This document shows positions 1 to 13,000 of a DNA stretch of 64,000 nucleotides, in pieces. The position numbers and the translations under genes were made by a program. A model generated the notes under the pieces. It was not told the origin of the DNA. It was given only the letters and a program-made list of their open reading frames with translations, and made no database searches. Each line of letters starts with the position of its first letter. The first letter of the stretch is position 1. Source of the stretch: Pipra filicauda (taxonomy: Eukaryota > Chordata > Aves > Passeriformes > Pipridae); the NCBI RefSeq assembly GCF_003945595.2, contig NW_024104443.1, positions 2,232,001-2,296,000 of the forward strand. Reading direction: 5' to 3'.

Positions 1-327
1 GCTAGCAGCTTTTAACAAATGTGTAACAAAAAAAATAACTTATTTGATTCAGGTTCAGTGTATATTAATCAAAAATAGATTGATTTGAACTTACAGACTG
101 CCTTTTATAAGTGTGAAAGTAGTTCATTAATTTATAATGGGGGAGAGTAGAAGAAAAATAAATTGATGCAATTTTATTATTTATGACTGATGGGTTCTAG
201 TTTATGACCACAAATTGATTAACAGAAAAGGGTTTTTTGAGCAGGTCAGAATTTTTTAACCTGAATGAAACATTAACATATCTTCATGTTTGTATGAGCC
301 AGCAATATATGTTCACAGACCAGAAAC

Positions 328-932
328 CCAAGTGTATCCTGGCCTGCATCCAAAGCAATGTGGGCAGCAGGTTAAGGGAGGTGATTCTGCCCCTCTGCTC
401 TGCTCTGCTCTGCTCTGCTCTGCTCTGCTCTGCTCTGGTGAGACCTCATCTACAGTGCTGCATCCAGCTCTGGGATCCACAGCACTGGAAAGAAATCTAC
501 CTGTTGGACTGAGCCCAGAGACGGGTCACAGAAATTATCTGAGGGATGGAACACCTCTCCTGTGAGGAAAGGCTGAGACAGTCAGGGCTATTTGCTGTGG
601 AGAAGAGAAAGCCCCAGCAAGACCTCGTTCTGGCCTTCCAGTACCTGAAGGGACCCTACAAGAAAGCTGGAGAGGAAAAGACTTTTTTTACCAGAAAATA
701 GGACAAAGGAAAGGAGTTTTGTACTGAAAGAAGGTAGGTTTGGATTAGACAGAAGGAAGAAATGTTTTATGATGAGGATAGTGAGACACTGGAACAGGTT
801 GCTCAGGGAAGTTGTGAGTACCCCATGGCTGGAATTGCTCAGGGCCAGGTTGGATGGGGCTCTGAGCAGCCTGGTCTAGCGAAATATGTCCATGCCCGTG
901 ACGGGGGGACGTGGACTAATTGATCTTTATAG
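328..932 (+). mobile_element. CR1 LINE 3' fragment, degenerate
   Basis: Reads as the end of CR1 ORF2 plus its 3' region in plus orientation. Typical phrases are 'gtatcctggcctgcatcc', 'gtgagacctcatctacagtg', 'gagacactggaacaggttgc' and 'gctctgagcagcctggtcta'. The usual end, with 'ggtcccttccaacc' and the 8-bp tail repeat, is missing after 'gatctttatag'. Several stops and frame changes make it a dead, fairly old copy. A pentanucleotide repeat has expanded inside it at 393-437. Confidence 0.85.
393..437 (+). repeat. (CTCTG)9 pentanucleotide microsatellite inside CR1
   Basis: Nine uninterrupted CTCTG units (45 bp). In the related CR1 copies at 34.7 kb and 40.25 kb the same place reads as a single 'cctgtactc(t/a)g' stretch before 'gtgagg', so the array probably grew from a CTCTG-like seed in the LINE. 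Confidence 0.95.
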
Positions 933-1479
933 AATTAGTTGGATTGTGTTGTTTTGAATAGGAATAAATGTATATTGTTTATTGCTTAAACTTTATTTCA
1001 TTTTCATTTCTTTTTTGTTTTGTAAGGTTTGCAACTCCTGATGCTTAAAGTCTCTTCTGCAGGTCTTTACTATCTGCTTCTGGGACAAACCAAGCAAGGC
1101 TTAAACTTCTTAAACAGTTGGGGTGCTTCTAGTAAAAATCTTAACATTTATTTGAAATTTCAGTGCATCTTTTAGAATTTTTTTCCTTTTTGACTGAGTC
1201 ACCACTCTACTTATTTTAGTTAGTTTTGAACGGCTTTATATCCCTTCGGGTACATGGGCATTAGCCAATTTCACAGATATAGTGTACCTCATAACAGTGT
1301 GAAAATAAAAGAGCATTTACCAGTGTTTAATGGCTGAGTGAAGACAGTGATCTGGCTTCAGCTGAAATACATTATGCACAAGTTGGTTTACATACGGTCA
1401 TATGTGTTCAGGGAAACAGCTTGAATTTTGCTAAAATTTGGAATTCTGGTCACATGGTTTAACTCTTACGGAATGCCCA

Positions 1480-1890
1480 GTTCTTCTGCAATACCTTGGT
1501 CATGGTGGCAGTGAGCAGGATGCCAGGCACCTCATTGCTAGCAAAGCTTTGTAGAGGTGTGGACAGCTTGAGAGAAGAGCTTGGTCTTGTAGGTGTGCTC
1601 TGTAGGAGGCCCTGTGCCCATTACCAGTCAGTTTTCACACAGTTGCACTACTGTTTTCTTTCAGCAGATGGAAGATGATGACACTCATTCTACTTTTGCA
1701 CTGCAGCACAGAGTGCACAGCACCTGCACAGTCTTAAACTTGTCCTCTTCCCCACCTGAGCAGATCAAACCCCGCATTTCCCGCCATAATATTGTGCCTC
1801 GTATCTGCTGGGGGCCTTTCTGGAGGAAGGGATGCCATCTGTCTGTCCTGCTGGGATGCTTCTACTTTAAAATAAAAAAATAAAAAAATA
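1480..1890. other. Unrecognised intronic patch with A-rich end
   Basis: This is a GC-richer island compared with its flanks, ending in an AAAATAAAAAAATAAAAAAAT-type run at about 1868-1889. An A-rich 3' end would fit a retroposed sequence. I recognise no protein or repeat family in it and saw no clear target-site duplication, so this is only a description. Confidence 0.25.
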
Positions 1891-4800
1891 TGTGGACAGT
1901 TTTGAAAGTCTGTGTTTATGAAGGAAGGATCTAGGACTGGATCATGGTTATCTTATGCTTTGAAATTAATGATGGTTTAACATAAAAAACTGTTGCCATT
2001 GGTTTATCAAGGATTGAAGCATAGGTCGTTTCCTTTCGGTGAATGCTTTTATCCAATACTTAAAAAGACTTATTCATCCTGTTATCTCCTTCTAAACCTA
2101 GGTCAATAATTTCTGTTTGTTTAGATGAAAACAGAAGGAGCTTGTGTGGGTTCAAATAAAAGTACTCTGATAGTTTGGAAATATTGCAGAAGTGGGACAG
2201 AAATTGAGACTTGTTCCCAGACTTAAACATATCTTGTTACTTAGCTCTGAAGGCTTTCTCCTTCATGTATCGTCCTCACTCTACCATTCCTTTTAAATGT
2301 TATGTAGGGCATGAGGATGTGGAGGATTACAGTTATTAGACTAAAGCCTTTTTATGTATTAGAAGTGTTCATGAACTTAATTAGTTTAAACTTTAACAAG
2401 TGTTTCTTAAGAGCAATATTTGTTTATTTTGATACTTTTTGTATTTAGCGGATTATTTTCCTATAGAGGTGATTTTCCAAAAGTTGACTAAAGCACCTTT
2501 GGAAGCAGATCATGCCAGGACAATGGTGCAAAGCAGAGTAGTCTCCTACACCAGGGAAGCTAAACAATTTTAAGACAGGTGAAAGTGAGCTTTAATATAT
2601 TCTTAATTATTTTTCCATAGCCAGTAAAGGCTATGCTCACAGTGGTTAAAATTATCTGCCATGGCAGTGGCAGTGTAGAGCAGCCTACTGACCATGCACT
2701 CACTTAGCTGTGGCACTGGAAAATATGTAACATGACTGCATCTACCACTGATATCACTGGTCTTTTCTTTCTCTTGAAGAAAGATTGCCAGATGGAGACC
2801 AATTTTTCAAGTGGTACTTGAAATCTTCTTTATAAGTAAGAATTTTAATTCACTTGACAGTATAGGTGAAGAGGTAAAGGAAAAATGAACAAACAAAAAC
2901 CAACACTTAACATGAAAGTAGTGAATTAAGTTTGATAAAAAGTAAAAGACAATTTTTGGGAGTGGTTCAGCTCTTCATAAAGGGCATTATTCCTTTAAAG
3001 AAAAGAGTTTTTTGTATATGCTCTTTCAAAATATTGTGTGTTGAAAACTGTCAAGTAGATCTTGCGTAAACACTTACTGGTGTTTCTGTGCTGGCCATCA
3101 CATTCTCAGTATTGTTTTTCACACTTTAATTCTTTCACACTCTAGATTCCTTGTGCAGTATTCTGCCCAAAGCGTGTCTCAGTAAGAAAAGGGCAAATAG
3201 TGCATTTTTAATTAAAATATTGACATAAATTTAGAGTGTCAGTTGAAGAATTTTTCATATCATTGGTGTTTTTAATCCCATTGAAGACAAGCAAGCACAA
3301 GGAAAGGCTTTATTCTACCTGAGTTTGAAGAAGATATTTGCACTAGCACCTTCCAGAGAAAGCAGATGCTGAGTCCTAGTACATAAAAGTGACTGTTTAA
3401 GAGATCCCTTTTTAGCCTGTGGTCTTACTAGTGGTGGGTGCCAACACAGAGGCTTAGAAGAAAAGTTAGAAACAGAGAAATTCTCAAGAGCTTACCTTCT
3501 GATATATGCACTCATGGCCAGCAGTTCAGCAAACCATTGAGAAGGAGGTTCACCAGCACTGGGTGTTTGTGAACGTTAAAGATTTGTATCTTTTTAGTCA
3601 GTTCGCTGTTGGCATCCAAAACATCCTGTTGCAATGAATTCCCAGTTGTGTTGTATAAAAATTGCTTTCATCTGTTTATTTCAGACCTACCACTGAATGA
3701 CTCCACTGGGTCAATGGTTTGTTGTGTTACATTGCTTGTGTTAAAGTAGTAATTAAATCCCTATTTCCCATCTTTGCACACTACATAGTTTTAGAGCCTT
3801 CTGCCATCTTCCCACCTAGTTGTATCTTTTTCAAGCTACTCTATTTAATCTCTCCTCATACAGAAGTCACTTTATTCTTCTGATAACCTGTGTTGCTTTA
3901 CTCCATGTCTTGTCCTGTTCTAAAGTAACTTTTGAGAAAGTGTAATTAAGAGAGTATATATCTTCTAGCTTCTTACACTTCCACATATGCTCTTGAGTAA
4001 CACTGAAATGTTTTGTCTTCTTTCTCAAAATCTTTTTTCCCTTCTTCTTAATGCTAATATTTTAACTTCTCAAATATCATGTAAGATTTCTCAGAAAGCT
4101 CTTTTAAAAATGTTTGCTTTGTGTAATGGCTGTAAAAGGAACAAAATTTGAGTGACAAGTACGTGTGTTGAGAGGGTTTACTTGGAGATCAGCTTACCAG
4201 TCAAGGAACAGAGCTTGGTATATAATCTTTTGAACCTATTCAGGGTTATATATTTTTCCTCAGATTCAACCTTGTCCAGAGAAAGGAGTTAAAAATCCAT
4301 TGAAATATACACAACCAGATTCTATTTATGCACAAACATCTTATGGAATTTGTAGATATGGCAAATAAAGATGTTGAGTGTGCTAAAATATTTGATATTT
4401 GAATGTAACCCATCATATCTGGTTTTCCTTGTCTGAGATGACACTTTGAGTACAGCAATGGGAGAGCACATCTCATGTTTTAATCTAGCCTGAAGTCATC
4501 TATTCCAGTAGCAGGGTAAACAATTATAATTTGAATTCCCCAGTATCCAGTTGGATATGACGATTGCCATAAATTGTTGTGTGTATTTGTCATTGTATTA
4601 GAGTTTTCTCAGAAGATCATTTTAACATTAACTATTTTTAAAACAGATGTCTGCTTTTTATTTTTTTATTTGAATTTAATTTTTGTCAACAACTGCAGGA
4701 AGTCATTATCAGGTAGCAACATGCTATTCAATTAACATTTCTTCTGCAGTCATGCTGACAGTAGAACATTCCATTTTCATAAATGTAAAGTTATCTAGCT

Positions 4801-5836
4801 AGATACAGGTGAAATTAGGGTGCATTTGACTGAGTATTAAACCACAGGTGATATATTGATCTGGCAGAAGCAGGTTCAGTGCTTTTATAGGCCAGAATAT
4901 TGAAATTCTGTAAACGCTAAGACAAATTTAAGTGTCAAAGCAATCTTTTAACAGTGCTTATGGCTGTAAAAAATGTATCTCATATTTATCAGGGCAGATT
5001 TTGACATCTTTAATTGCTTATTTTCAGGTGTGGAAGGAGTTTTCCCCTAAGGCTCTGTCCCTTCGTGGTTCCTCTTATTTTTCCAGGTCGTTACAAAACA
5101 TACCACTTTATTGCTGACACAAGGCTTAAGAGCAGTGCATAGTACACCTGATCTGTAAACCTGTAACTGTTTTGGACCCCAGTGGCAAAGAGTTGGTTAC
5201 AAGTATTGAAGTCTTGTACTAGTGATTGGGGACAATCATTTTGCCAGAAGATTACTGCTGACCAGAGAAGGAATGTTTTCTATTATATACTGTTAACACT
5301 CTGTTTTTCATTTGGTTTCACTTTATTCAAAATTTCTTTCATGCAAGATTGAGTTAAATAGTGTGAGGTCAGCTGAAGTTAAGAAAAGATGAATGTTTGT
5401 GAGTTTTGGAAAACACAGAAAAATGTAAAAAAAAAAAATACTCAAATGTATATTTAGAAGTCCAAAGCTCAAGTAGACTGAGAATTTGTAGACATCAACG
5501 GAAACAAATTCTTACGTTCTTACTTTCCGATGTAATCCCATTGGTTCTGATGGAGGTACAGCAAATACAGGAGTTGATGTTCATGACAGAGAGAATTTTT
5601 ATGCTTTCTGCTTCTTTACTTGAAAGGGAAAACCTTCTTAAAGCTCTGGGAGAGCAGGAATTGGCATGCAAATACCTGAAATTGCCAGCGTTAACCTCCA
5701 CTTGTGTCTCTGAACAAGTACCACTTTAAAAGTTTTTACCAACTTTGACAGGCTCTTCTCTTCATAACTTAGATTTTCTATTTGTTAAATTGTGTCCATT
5801 TTTTTGTGCGTAGGAGAGTATAATGGATTGTCATAT

Positions 5837-6438
5837 GTCTCAGTGGTATCAAGGCTTTTGGCACTGTTTCCCACAGTATTCTTGCATCCAAATTAGGATG
5901 TTGTGGTCTGGATGACTGGACAATTAGATGTCAAAGTGTAGCTGGATAATGGGGCAGGACACATAGGCTAACAGGAGAAAACTCAGCAAGGACAAATGTG
6001 GAGTTCTGCACCTGGGAGGGAGTAGTCCATGCAGACTTACAGATGGGGGCTGACTGAGTGGCTGAAATCATCTCTGCTGGAAGAAATCTGAACATCTTGG
6101 CAGGCAGCAAGAACATGAGCCATCAGTGGTCCTTGTCAGCAAAGGGACAAAGCCATCTGGAGCTGTATTGGCAGGACTGTAGCTGGTCAAGCAAGGAAAG
6201 TGATTATCCCCCTTCTACTCTGCACTTGTTAGACCACACCTGGAGAAATTTACTCTATTTTGGGCCCGCCTAAGCAGGAAAGATATTGCCCAACTGAAGC
6301 AAGTTGAGCTGGGAACTACAAAGGAGGTTGGGCTGGAGCACAGGCCCAGTCAGCAGGGGCCGAGGGACAGTACTCTGAGAAAGAAGTTGGGCTAGAGATC
6401 TGCTGATGTCCCTTCCAATAGGAATGATCTCATGATTT
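5837..6438 (+). mobile_element. CR1 LINE fragment with internal deletion
   Basis: Old CR1 copy in plus orientation. The left end matches the reverse transcriptase region ('aaggcttttggcactgtttcccacag'-like, encoding a worn KAFDTVSH motif). The middle carries 'ttctgcacctgggagggagtagtcc' and 'ttgttagaccacacctggag'. The right end has a worn 'gatctgctgatgtcccttcc' followed by 'gatctcatgatttt'. Sequence normally found between the late ORF2 and the 3' end is missing around 6340-6395. Many stops in all frames. Confidence 0.75.
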
Positions 6439-9400
6439 TCGTAAAAGTCATTATTACTGAGATGTTTTGTTTTGGTACCCATGTCTCCATTTAAAATCAA
6501 TTTTTTTGTTATATAGCTTTTATAGATTTTGGTATTATCTTGGTAGAGACAAAGAAGTCTTTCATAAAAAATTACATTTTTACATAAAGAATTTTAAAAT
6601 GTCTAAGTCTTTTATTCATGGTGTGGAACTGCATGTAAGAGCTAGGCTTCATTAAGATGATAGCATTAAAAGGGAAGGAAAAAAAAAATTATTTCTGAAG
6701 CACCAGAAGGTGTTAAAATAATGCCGGTGCAAATCCATTATTGACAGTACTTATCTCCAGTCTTACCAGAAATACCAACATTGTCTTTTGATTATTTCCC
6801 TTTTGTCTGTAACATACAGTGAAACATGCAAGACATCACTGTTCAGATTTTAAAATCATGTGAAATCTGTTTGAAGTGTGTATACCCCGTAAAAGAAAAG
6901 ATTGCAGAAAGGAGATCCATGTTGTACTGGATGAAAGAGAAGGTCTCACCTGTGTGCCATGGTCTAATATGTCTGAGGCAAGTAAAACGTTTTGGAGATA
7001 CAAGATGCTTGGGTTTGGGATGAGGAGCTGAGGTGAAAATAGACAGAATGATATTAAAAAAAAACCAAACAAAGAGTAGAAGCAGAAGGACACTGTTAGA
7101 AGAAGCAGTACCTGTTTGAATATACCTTCTTTTCATGAGAGAGAGAATTTTAGGAGTCCCCTGCTGTCAGCAGGGTGAGCTTTAATCTTACAGTGTGGGT
7201 TTCTTTAGTCACCTGTTCCAAACATGATATATATCAAGTCTAGTTTTATAAAAAAACCAATACATGGACCTGTTTAAGTCCTGATCTGACCTTCCTTTCA
7301 TTGCAGATAGTTCAACATACTCTATTCTTGCATGGGCTTTTTTATGTTTTTGGGGGTGCTGTGTTTTTCCCTTACTCCTGGAGGTTTGTTTTTAACTTTT
7401 TACTACTAAACTGAAAGTCATGACACATTGCCAGTGTTTCTACTACATTACCATCAGCCATGTATTTAAAATTAATTTGAAGTGAAATCTCTTTGATTTC
7501 AAGCTATTCAACCTCAAGTCACCAATATTATAGAATTGAAGTGTTTTATGCGCTGGCACATTTTGATAAATTCGGAAATCTTCAATAAATTCAGCCTTCA
7601 GGCCCCACAAATTAGTTGTTTTAGCACAAAGTGTCGAGAACAAGTGAGCACTTGTAGTGGTGGACTGTGTGGCTGCAGCCTTCTAGTTATAGTCTTCACA
7701 GTGATGCCCATTTTCTAATATGGTAAGATGCACCTACTCCTTTTTCAATTAAGCTTATTTCTTTATCCAGCTGGAAAACAACGAATTGGTCAAAAGAGAG
7801 ATTCTCATGTGGTTCCACGGTAAATTGCTTCCTTCATGTTGTAATCTTAGTTATGCAGAAAATGAGCTCATCCCAGAAAAATAAGTCAGAAGAGTACCTT
7901 TAGGCTTTAAGCTGAAGTTATAATAAGACTCCAGAAACTGAAAACAGGTACAAAAGTGCTCATTAGTTAAAGCAGCTACAACCATTAGCTTTTACTTTTA
8001 ATCTGTTTTGCTGTTTCTGTGATATGAAGTGCTAAAAGTGTTCAGATTTCTTCAATAACTTTTCCATAAGTAAACGTTTATTTTCTAGGGTTGGAGTCTC
8101 TTCTTTGACTTGTTTTACAGTGTTGCAGTTTATCAGAGTAAGAAGCAAACTACCTAGCATCCTGTGTCTGAAAACTTGTCTTTTTTAAGACAATGACAAA
8201 TGTTCCATTTCCTAACCATTTCCAATTGCATTTGTTCCTTAAATATGCTTTTTACCATCCTGTTTTTTACAGCCGAGCAAAATTCTGAGACATTCCTTAT
8301 CTTCACTTTGGAGAAGCAATCACTCAGCCTAGAACTGCTGTTTGCTTGCAGAGGTCCTTAGCTTTCAAAAATAAATTAGCTTTCACATACATAGGTATCT
8401 GTGGTTCAAGGCTATGGTTTTGGCAAACAGTGAGTCTAAAAAGGCCAGTTTCAATTGGATGGTTAATTTAACTGTTGCACATTATCTGATGCTTTTAGGA
8501 CACTTTAAACTTTGATTAAAGACATAGTTTTGCTATCCTGTCTCATGGAGGGGGGGGGAGGTGTTTGTGTACTTTAAGTTCCAACCTATTGTAACCCTGT
8601 TTAAGCAAGGCTAACTCTGGTCTGATGAGGTTTATCTGCCTTGACCCCCTTTCTAGACTATGGTAGAAGCCATTCACAGCCCACAACTAAGAGTGTGGTG
8701 ACACATTGCAATAATTTTACATTTGTGTGGTAACACTGTGTAATGCTTACCTCCCTTACTTGGCATTGCACATTCCCACAGTTTGACCAGTTCAACCATG
8801 TGCATGGGTGCTGTTTGTCTGAACCAACAGAACGACCATGTTTAAGAATCTAAATACCCTTTTTTATTATAAAAATGCTAAACGAACTTTATATTGAATC
8901 AGTCTTAGAAGAAGTGTTTTACCAATAATAGGCTGACACTATTTTAATGTAATTCTGTTTTTGAAAGTTAGGGATGTAGAACAGTATTGGTGGCAGATTT
9001 TGAAGGTACCAATGTGAGCTATATGATGCAATCCAGATAAGTTCCCATTTTCCTCTTTGAAAACATTCTGCTGCTTCTCAACCAGTAACCAGACATGTTG
9101 TTACTGGCTTAGGGAAACTGTCCTGAAGCTTCAGTCAGACCTGTTAAGTGCAAAACAAAGACTTTTAAAAATCATTAGTGTAAGATCTTGCTTTTTTGAA
9201 GACTGCTGGTAGCAACCAGGAAGCTTTATGTGCTTAATCACAAGCAATTAATTAAAACTTCTGTTTACTTGTGAAAGTTACATTCTTAAAGTGTTATGTT
9301 TATTATTTCCATTTGCTTTTTACTTAGACAAGCAATCTGTGAAATAATCACTAGGCTGATCAAATATTCAGTGTGGGGCTGACTTGATCAGGTGAATTGG

Positions 9401-9748
9401 ATATCGCAAGGGATTTGAGTTTGTAGCAAGAGATTGTTCCCTGGTCTGACTGAGGAGATTAACTACAGCTTTCTAGCATCTGCAGACATCATGACTTCTG
9501 TTTAGGGTTAAAACTGAACTTAAAACCCTTAGTTTGCCAGCTTTTCTTCAGCACTATGTTAAATGCCTCGCTTATCCTCTTCTAAGAGGAATAAAGGTGC
9601 ACCAGGACAGTGTCATCATTTACGATCTCGGTTTAGAGAAAAGAATGAAACTTTCATCTTTTCATAGTGTGAAATCAATGCACAGTAGATAAAATAAGTT
9701 CACAGGATTTATTCATGTGAGGTTTTATGATAGTTTCTTAATGTACTT

Positions 9749-9763
9749 TTTCTTTCTTTGCAG
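9749..9763 (+). promoter_or_regulatory. ST8SIA4: 3' splice acceptor of last ST8SIA4 intron
   Basis: The polypyrimidine stretch 'tttttctttctttgcag' ends at 9763, directly before the first codons recognisable as ST8SIA4. The exon starts with the third base of a split codon (Gly expected, as the family has a G before YWLTNK). Confidence 0.85.
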
Positions 9764-10046
9764 CTATTGGCTGACAAACAAGGTCCACATTAAACGACCC
9801 AGCACTGGTCTCCTCATGTATACGCTTGCCACCAGATTTTGTGACGAAATTCACCTATATGGATTTTGGCCATTCCCAAAGGATTTACGTGGAAAACCGG
9901 TCAAATATCACTATTACGATGACCTGAAGTATCGGTATTTTTCTAATGCCAGTCCTCATAGGATGCCATTAGAGTTTAAAACATTGTATGTATTACATAA
10001 TAGAGGAGCACTTAAATTAACAACAGGGAAATGCATACAGCAATAA
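9764..10046 (+). CDS. ST8SIA4: ST8SIA4, terminal coding exon (alpha-2,8-polysialyltransferase PST)
   Basis: The exon encodes the last 93 residues of ST8SIA4, a Golgi type II membrane glycosyltransferase that builds alpha-2,8-linked polysialic acid on N-glycans, chiefly of NCAM, using CMP-sialic acid. It starts YWLTNKV after a split codon and ends GKCIQQ-stop. Family marks are the sialyl motif III region (YHYYDD), the motif VS H-x4-E (HRMPLE), whose His would be residue 331 of the 359-residue protein, and the C-terminal Cys (residue 356) that forms a disulfide with the sialyl motif S/L core. The paralogue ST8SIA2 differs in this region (as remembered, its C terminus reads QCDGAT), so ST8SIA4 is the better call. 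The membrane anchor and motifs L and S lie in upstream exons outside the window. The frame is intact and looks functional. The open frame continues 5' of the exon to an ATG at 9717, but that part is intron. Confidence 0.95.
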
Positions 10047-10062
10047 AGCACATGTAAAGTAC

Positions 10063-10068
10063 AATAAA
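10063..10068 (+). terminator. ST8SIA4: Candidate proximal poly(A) signal of ST8SIA4
   Basis: AATAAA 17 bases past the stop codon; another overlaps the stop itself at 10042. Use of either would give an mRNA with almost no 3' UTR. No strong GT-rich element follows, so use is doubtful. Confidence 0.2.
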
Positions 10069-13000
10069 TACAGAATACACACTTCTTCATATAGATGTTG
10101 TGGAATGGCAATGGGACCACAGTGGGGATTTGTTTCAATACCCACTAAGCCATTGGAAAAAGGAATTTTATCAGAAGTACATAACCAGCTATTATACCTG
10201 TAAAGTGCTATATAACTAAGCTATCTTGACTGCAAGGGTTCAAGTAAGTGCCACTTTCACTAAGAACAAAGCTTGAATGTATATTCAGTAGTGTTTACAG
10301 GATTCAGTGACACATTCATCATGAATTGAAGAAATAAAATGAGCCTGCTGATTTGCAACTGTGGTCAGACAGCTCACAAAAGAAATACCCAGTGGATGGA
10401 ACATTTTCTTGAGCAGATAAACCAGGCTTTGGCAGAAAAGATCATGGTGGATTTGAGTAGAGAAAGTGAAGTCTGGAAGATCAAACAAATCAGTAAATGC
10501 CTTCAGTCAGAGAACTGTTTCTGATCTTGTATTATAACCTCAGCTTTTGTTGCTGTTTTTCTTACTGCTGTTGGTTGGGGTTTTTTTCTTTTAAGTATTG
10601 GAGCCCTTACAGGATGTTAAAGATGTTATGAGTAACTAAAGTATATCTGTTTGGAATTGTCTTAAGAAAAAAAGATTCATAAGCGTGAGAGGGTAGAGGG
10701 GAACATCAAATATTTTATCTAATGCTATTTTGTTGTATCCTGCTGTCACACAACCCTTAACATCCCAAGTGTTCTTCTAACTACCGCTGTCAGTACCCAC
10801 TACACTGAACCACTCAGAGATCATTTTGATCCATTTTTAAAGAGGAATTTTTCTCTCATGTACAGATTTGAAGACATACAAGAAGGTGCCCTTATTTTTG
10901 GTGCCAAAGATTACTCTTATACACATTTTTTCCTTACCTTGAAGAAATTGTGTAGATCATAGAACCATAGAATTAGATTTAGTCTTATGTTTCTTTGCTG
11001 CTCAAGGGAACATAGTCTTATTTACATTTTTAAGCATCTCAAAGAAAAGCCTCTTTACTGACTTCTCGTATAGAATTCTTCATAAAAATCTGCAGAAGTA
11101 AAGAAGTTATTTCATACATTCAAATATATATGTGTAAATACACACGATTTTATTCCTAGTAGAAAGGAAAACACAGTCTAAAGAAACTCAGGTGACAGGG
11201 GAACAAATCTAAAGAAAAAAAAACAGCCAATTAAATGGAAAGTAAAAGGACTGCAGATAACACAGTTCTTTTAAACCTAAACTTCTAATGCTGTTGGATG
11301 CTCTCTTTATCTAATATACCTCTTTTGTATCAGCTTGATGTTCTGATATGTAGTCGACTGAAATAACACAGAGCTGCATTATCTCACAGTCTTCTTTTTA
11401 TAATCGTTGTTTATCCACAAAACCAAGAGTTCTTTCACTTCCTTCACTTTTACTTCCTTTTCTTCAAAAAAAGGAGAACAAGAAATTAGAGGAGGGTAGG
11501 AGAGGGTGTAGTGCCAGTACAACATACACCAAGAAACAAAACCTGTCTGCCTGTGGTATGTCTTAGTGCTAAAGGAGCACATAAATGAATAACACCATGG
11601 TTCCATGTCTTTCATGTCATGCTTTGCTAAAGAGGAGGCATGCAGATTCAATGTAGGAGTATTTTCTTGTTATACTTTCATCTTTATGTTAGGTCTTCAT
11701 CTCCAAATATGATACTCTACTGAATTTTGAATTAGCTTCAGCAATTTCATATGTATCACCACACTCACAAACACTTACTTGCTGAAAATGCCATTTATTA
11801 CTCATTTTCTCCTCTTAAATTCACATGTATTTTATCATGCATGACTGGAGATCTGGGATTGTGCAAATTTGGTAGCTAAATCACTGCCTGGCAGACAGTT
11901 TTGCCAAAAGTTATGGGGAATAGAGTCAGTTCTGCTATGTCTAAGATACAGTAGCATCTTTCCTTATTCACCAGGCTCTCTTACCCAGGACAGTTTACTT
12001 TGGCCATATGCTAATATGTTGGATATGGTCCTATCATGAAACTCACTGAAACCAAGGTATCACAAGGAACTAAACAGCCATACAGAAAGGAATGTTTGTA
12101 ATTTGTTGTTGATAAGCCAGAGGTTGTTATTTGTTCACTATGTACACTTGCATTTTAAGACAAGATTATTTCCTTGATGAAAGGTGGGCATATTCCTGTT
12201 CTTGTTGTTAGGGTTTTGCTGCTTTTGATCTTCTAAAACATATTTCATATACATTGACAGAATTTCTATTAAATAAAGAATTCACAGTTGCCAGTCTCTC
12301 AGAAGCTCAGAGGAACATCTGCTTAGATTTATTTTCTCTTCTGGAAATGTCTTCTTCTCTGTAGTGTCAGGCCATCAACAAAAAGCAGGTTCAAGGAGAC
12401 TACTATATTAACTGACAGGTGATTCTGTTCACCTCAGGGAAGGTTTGAATATGCCAATTGATTATGTTTCTGACAGCAAAGTAGGTGGGGACACTTAATT
12501 CCTGTGGCAGTAAAATTGTGTAATTGAAGAAATGAAAAGAATGACGCACAGTTAGAAAGCTTGGTGAGAAAATTTGTCTTTACAAGTCAGCAGACAAAAA
12601 CTTGACGTGAGTTGTTTTGCAAGCTTCACATTTGATTCGCTGTGAGTAAAGTTAACTTCAATACACAAGCCATGGAGGCCAGATTTTTACCATTAAGTTT
12701 CTCTGACTTGGTGTTGCTCAAGACGTGACAATAGCACCTACTTCCAAGACAACAGTGTTTGCTTATACCTTCTCAAAACTGGACCTTAAACTCATCTCCT
12801 GCAGGCTTTCCACCTTCAGTACTGCACACTTTTGGCACCATGAGCCATGGTCTCACGGCTCTGTACCGTCATCCACATTAATCCTCATAGCCCTCTCCCC
12901 TCAAACAGGCACCCACGTGTGCCTCCCTACCAAAACCATAGGACTCCTCAACAACACACCTCTTGTCTCACTGTATCCTGAGCTGAGGTGTGATGTAGTG

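Larger units (their letters stand above)
1..9763 (+). other. ST8SIA4: Last intron of ST8SIA4 (partial)
   Basis: This stretch lies upstream of the terminal ST8SIA4 exon and ends in a good splice acceptor, so it is read as the last intron, cut by the window edge. It is AT-rich. Apart from two CR1 LINE fragments (328-932 and 5837-6438) I recognise no other exon. A somewhat GC-richer patch at 1480-1890 ends in an A-rich run but resembles no gene I know. The small open frames here are short, have no recognisable domain and look like chance. The intron call depends on the exon identification. Confidence 0.8.

Noticed and set aside
5406..5729. 107-codon plus-strand frame
   Set aside because: No recognisable domain, AT-rich intronic context and an overlapping antisense frame; probably chance.
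9717..9763. ATG at 9717 as the start of a 109-residue protein
   Set aside because: Those codons are the intron's pyrimidine tract and acceptor; homology to ST8SIA4 begins exactly at the splice site.
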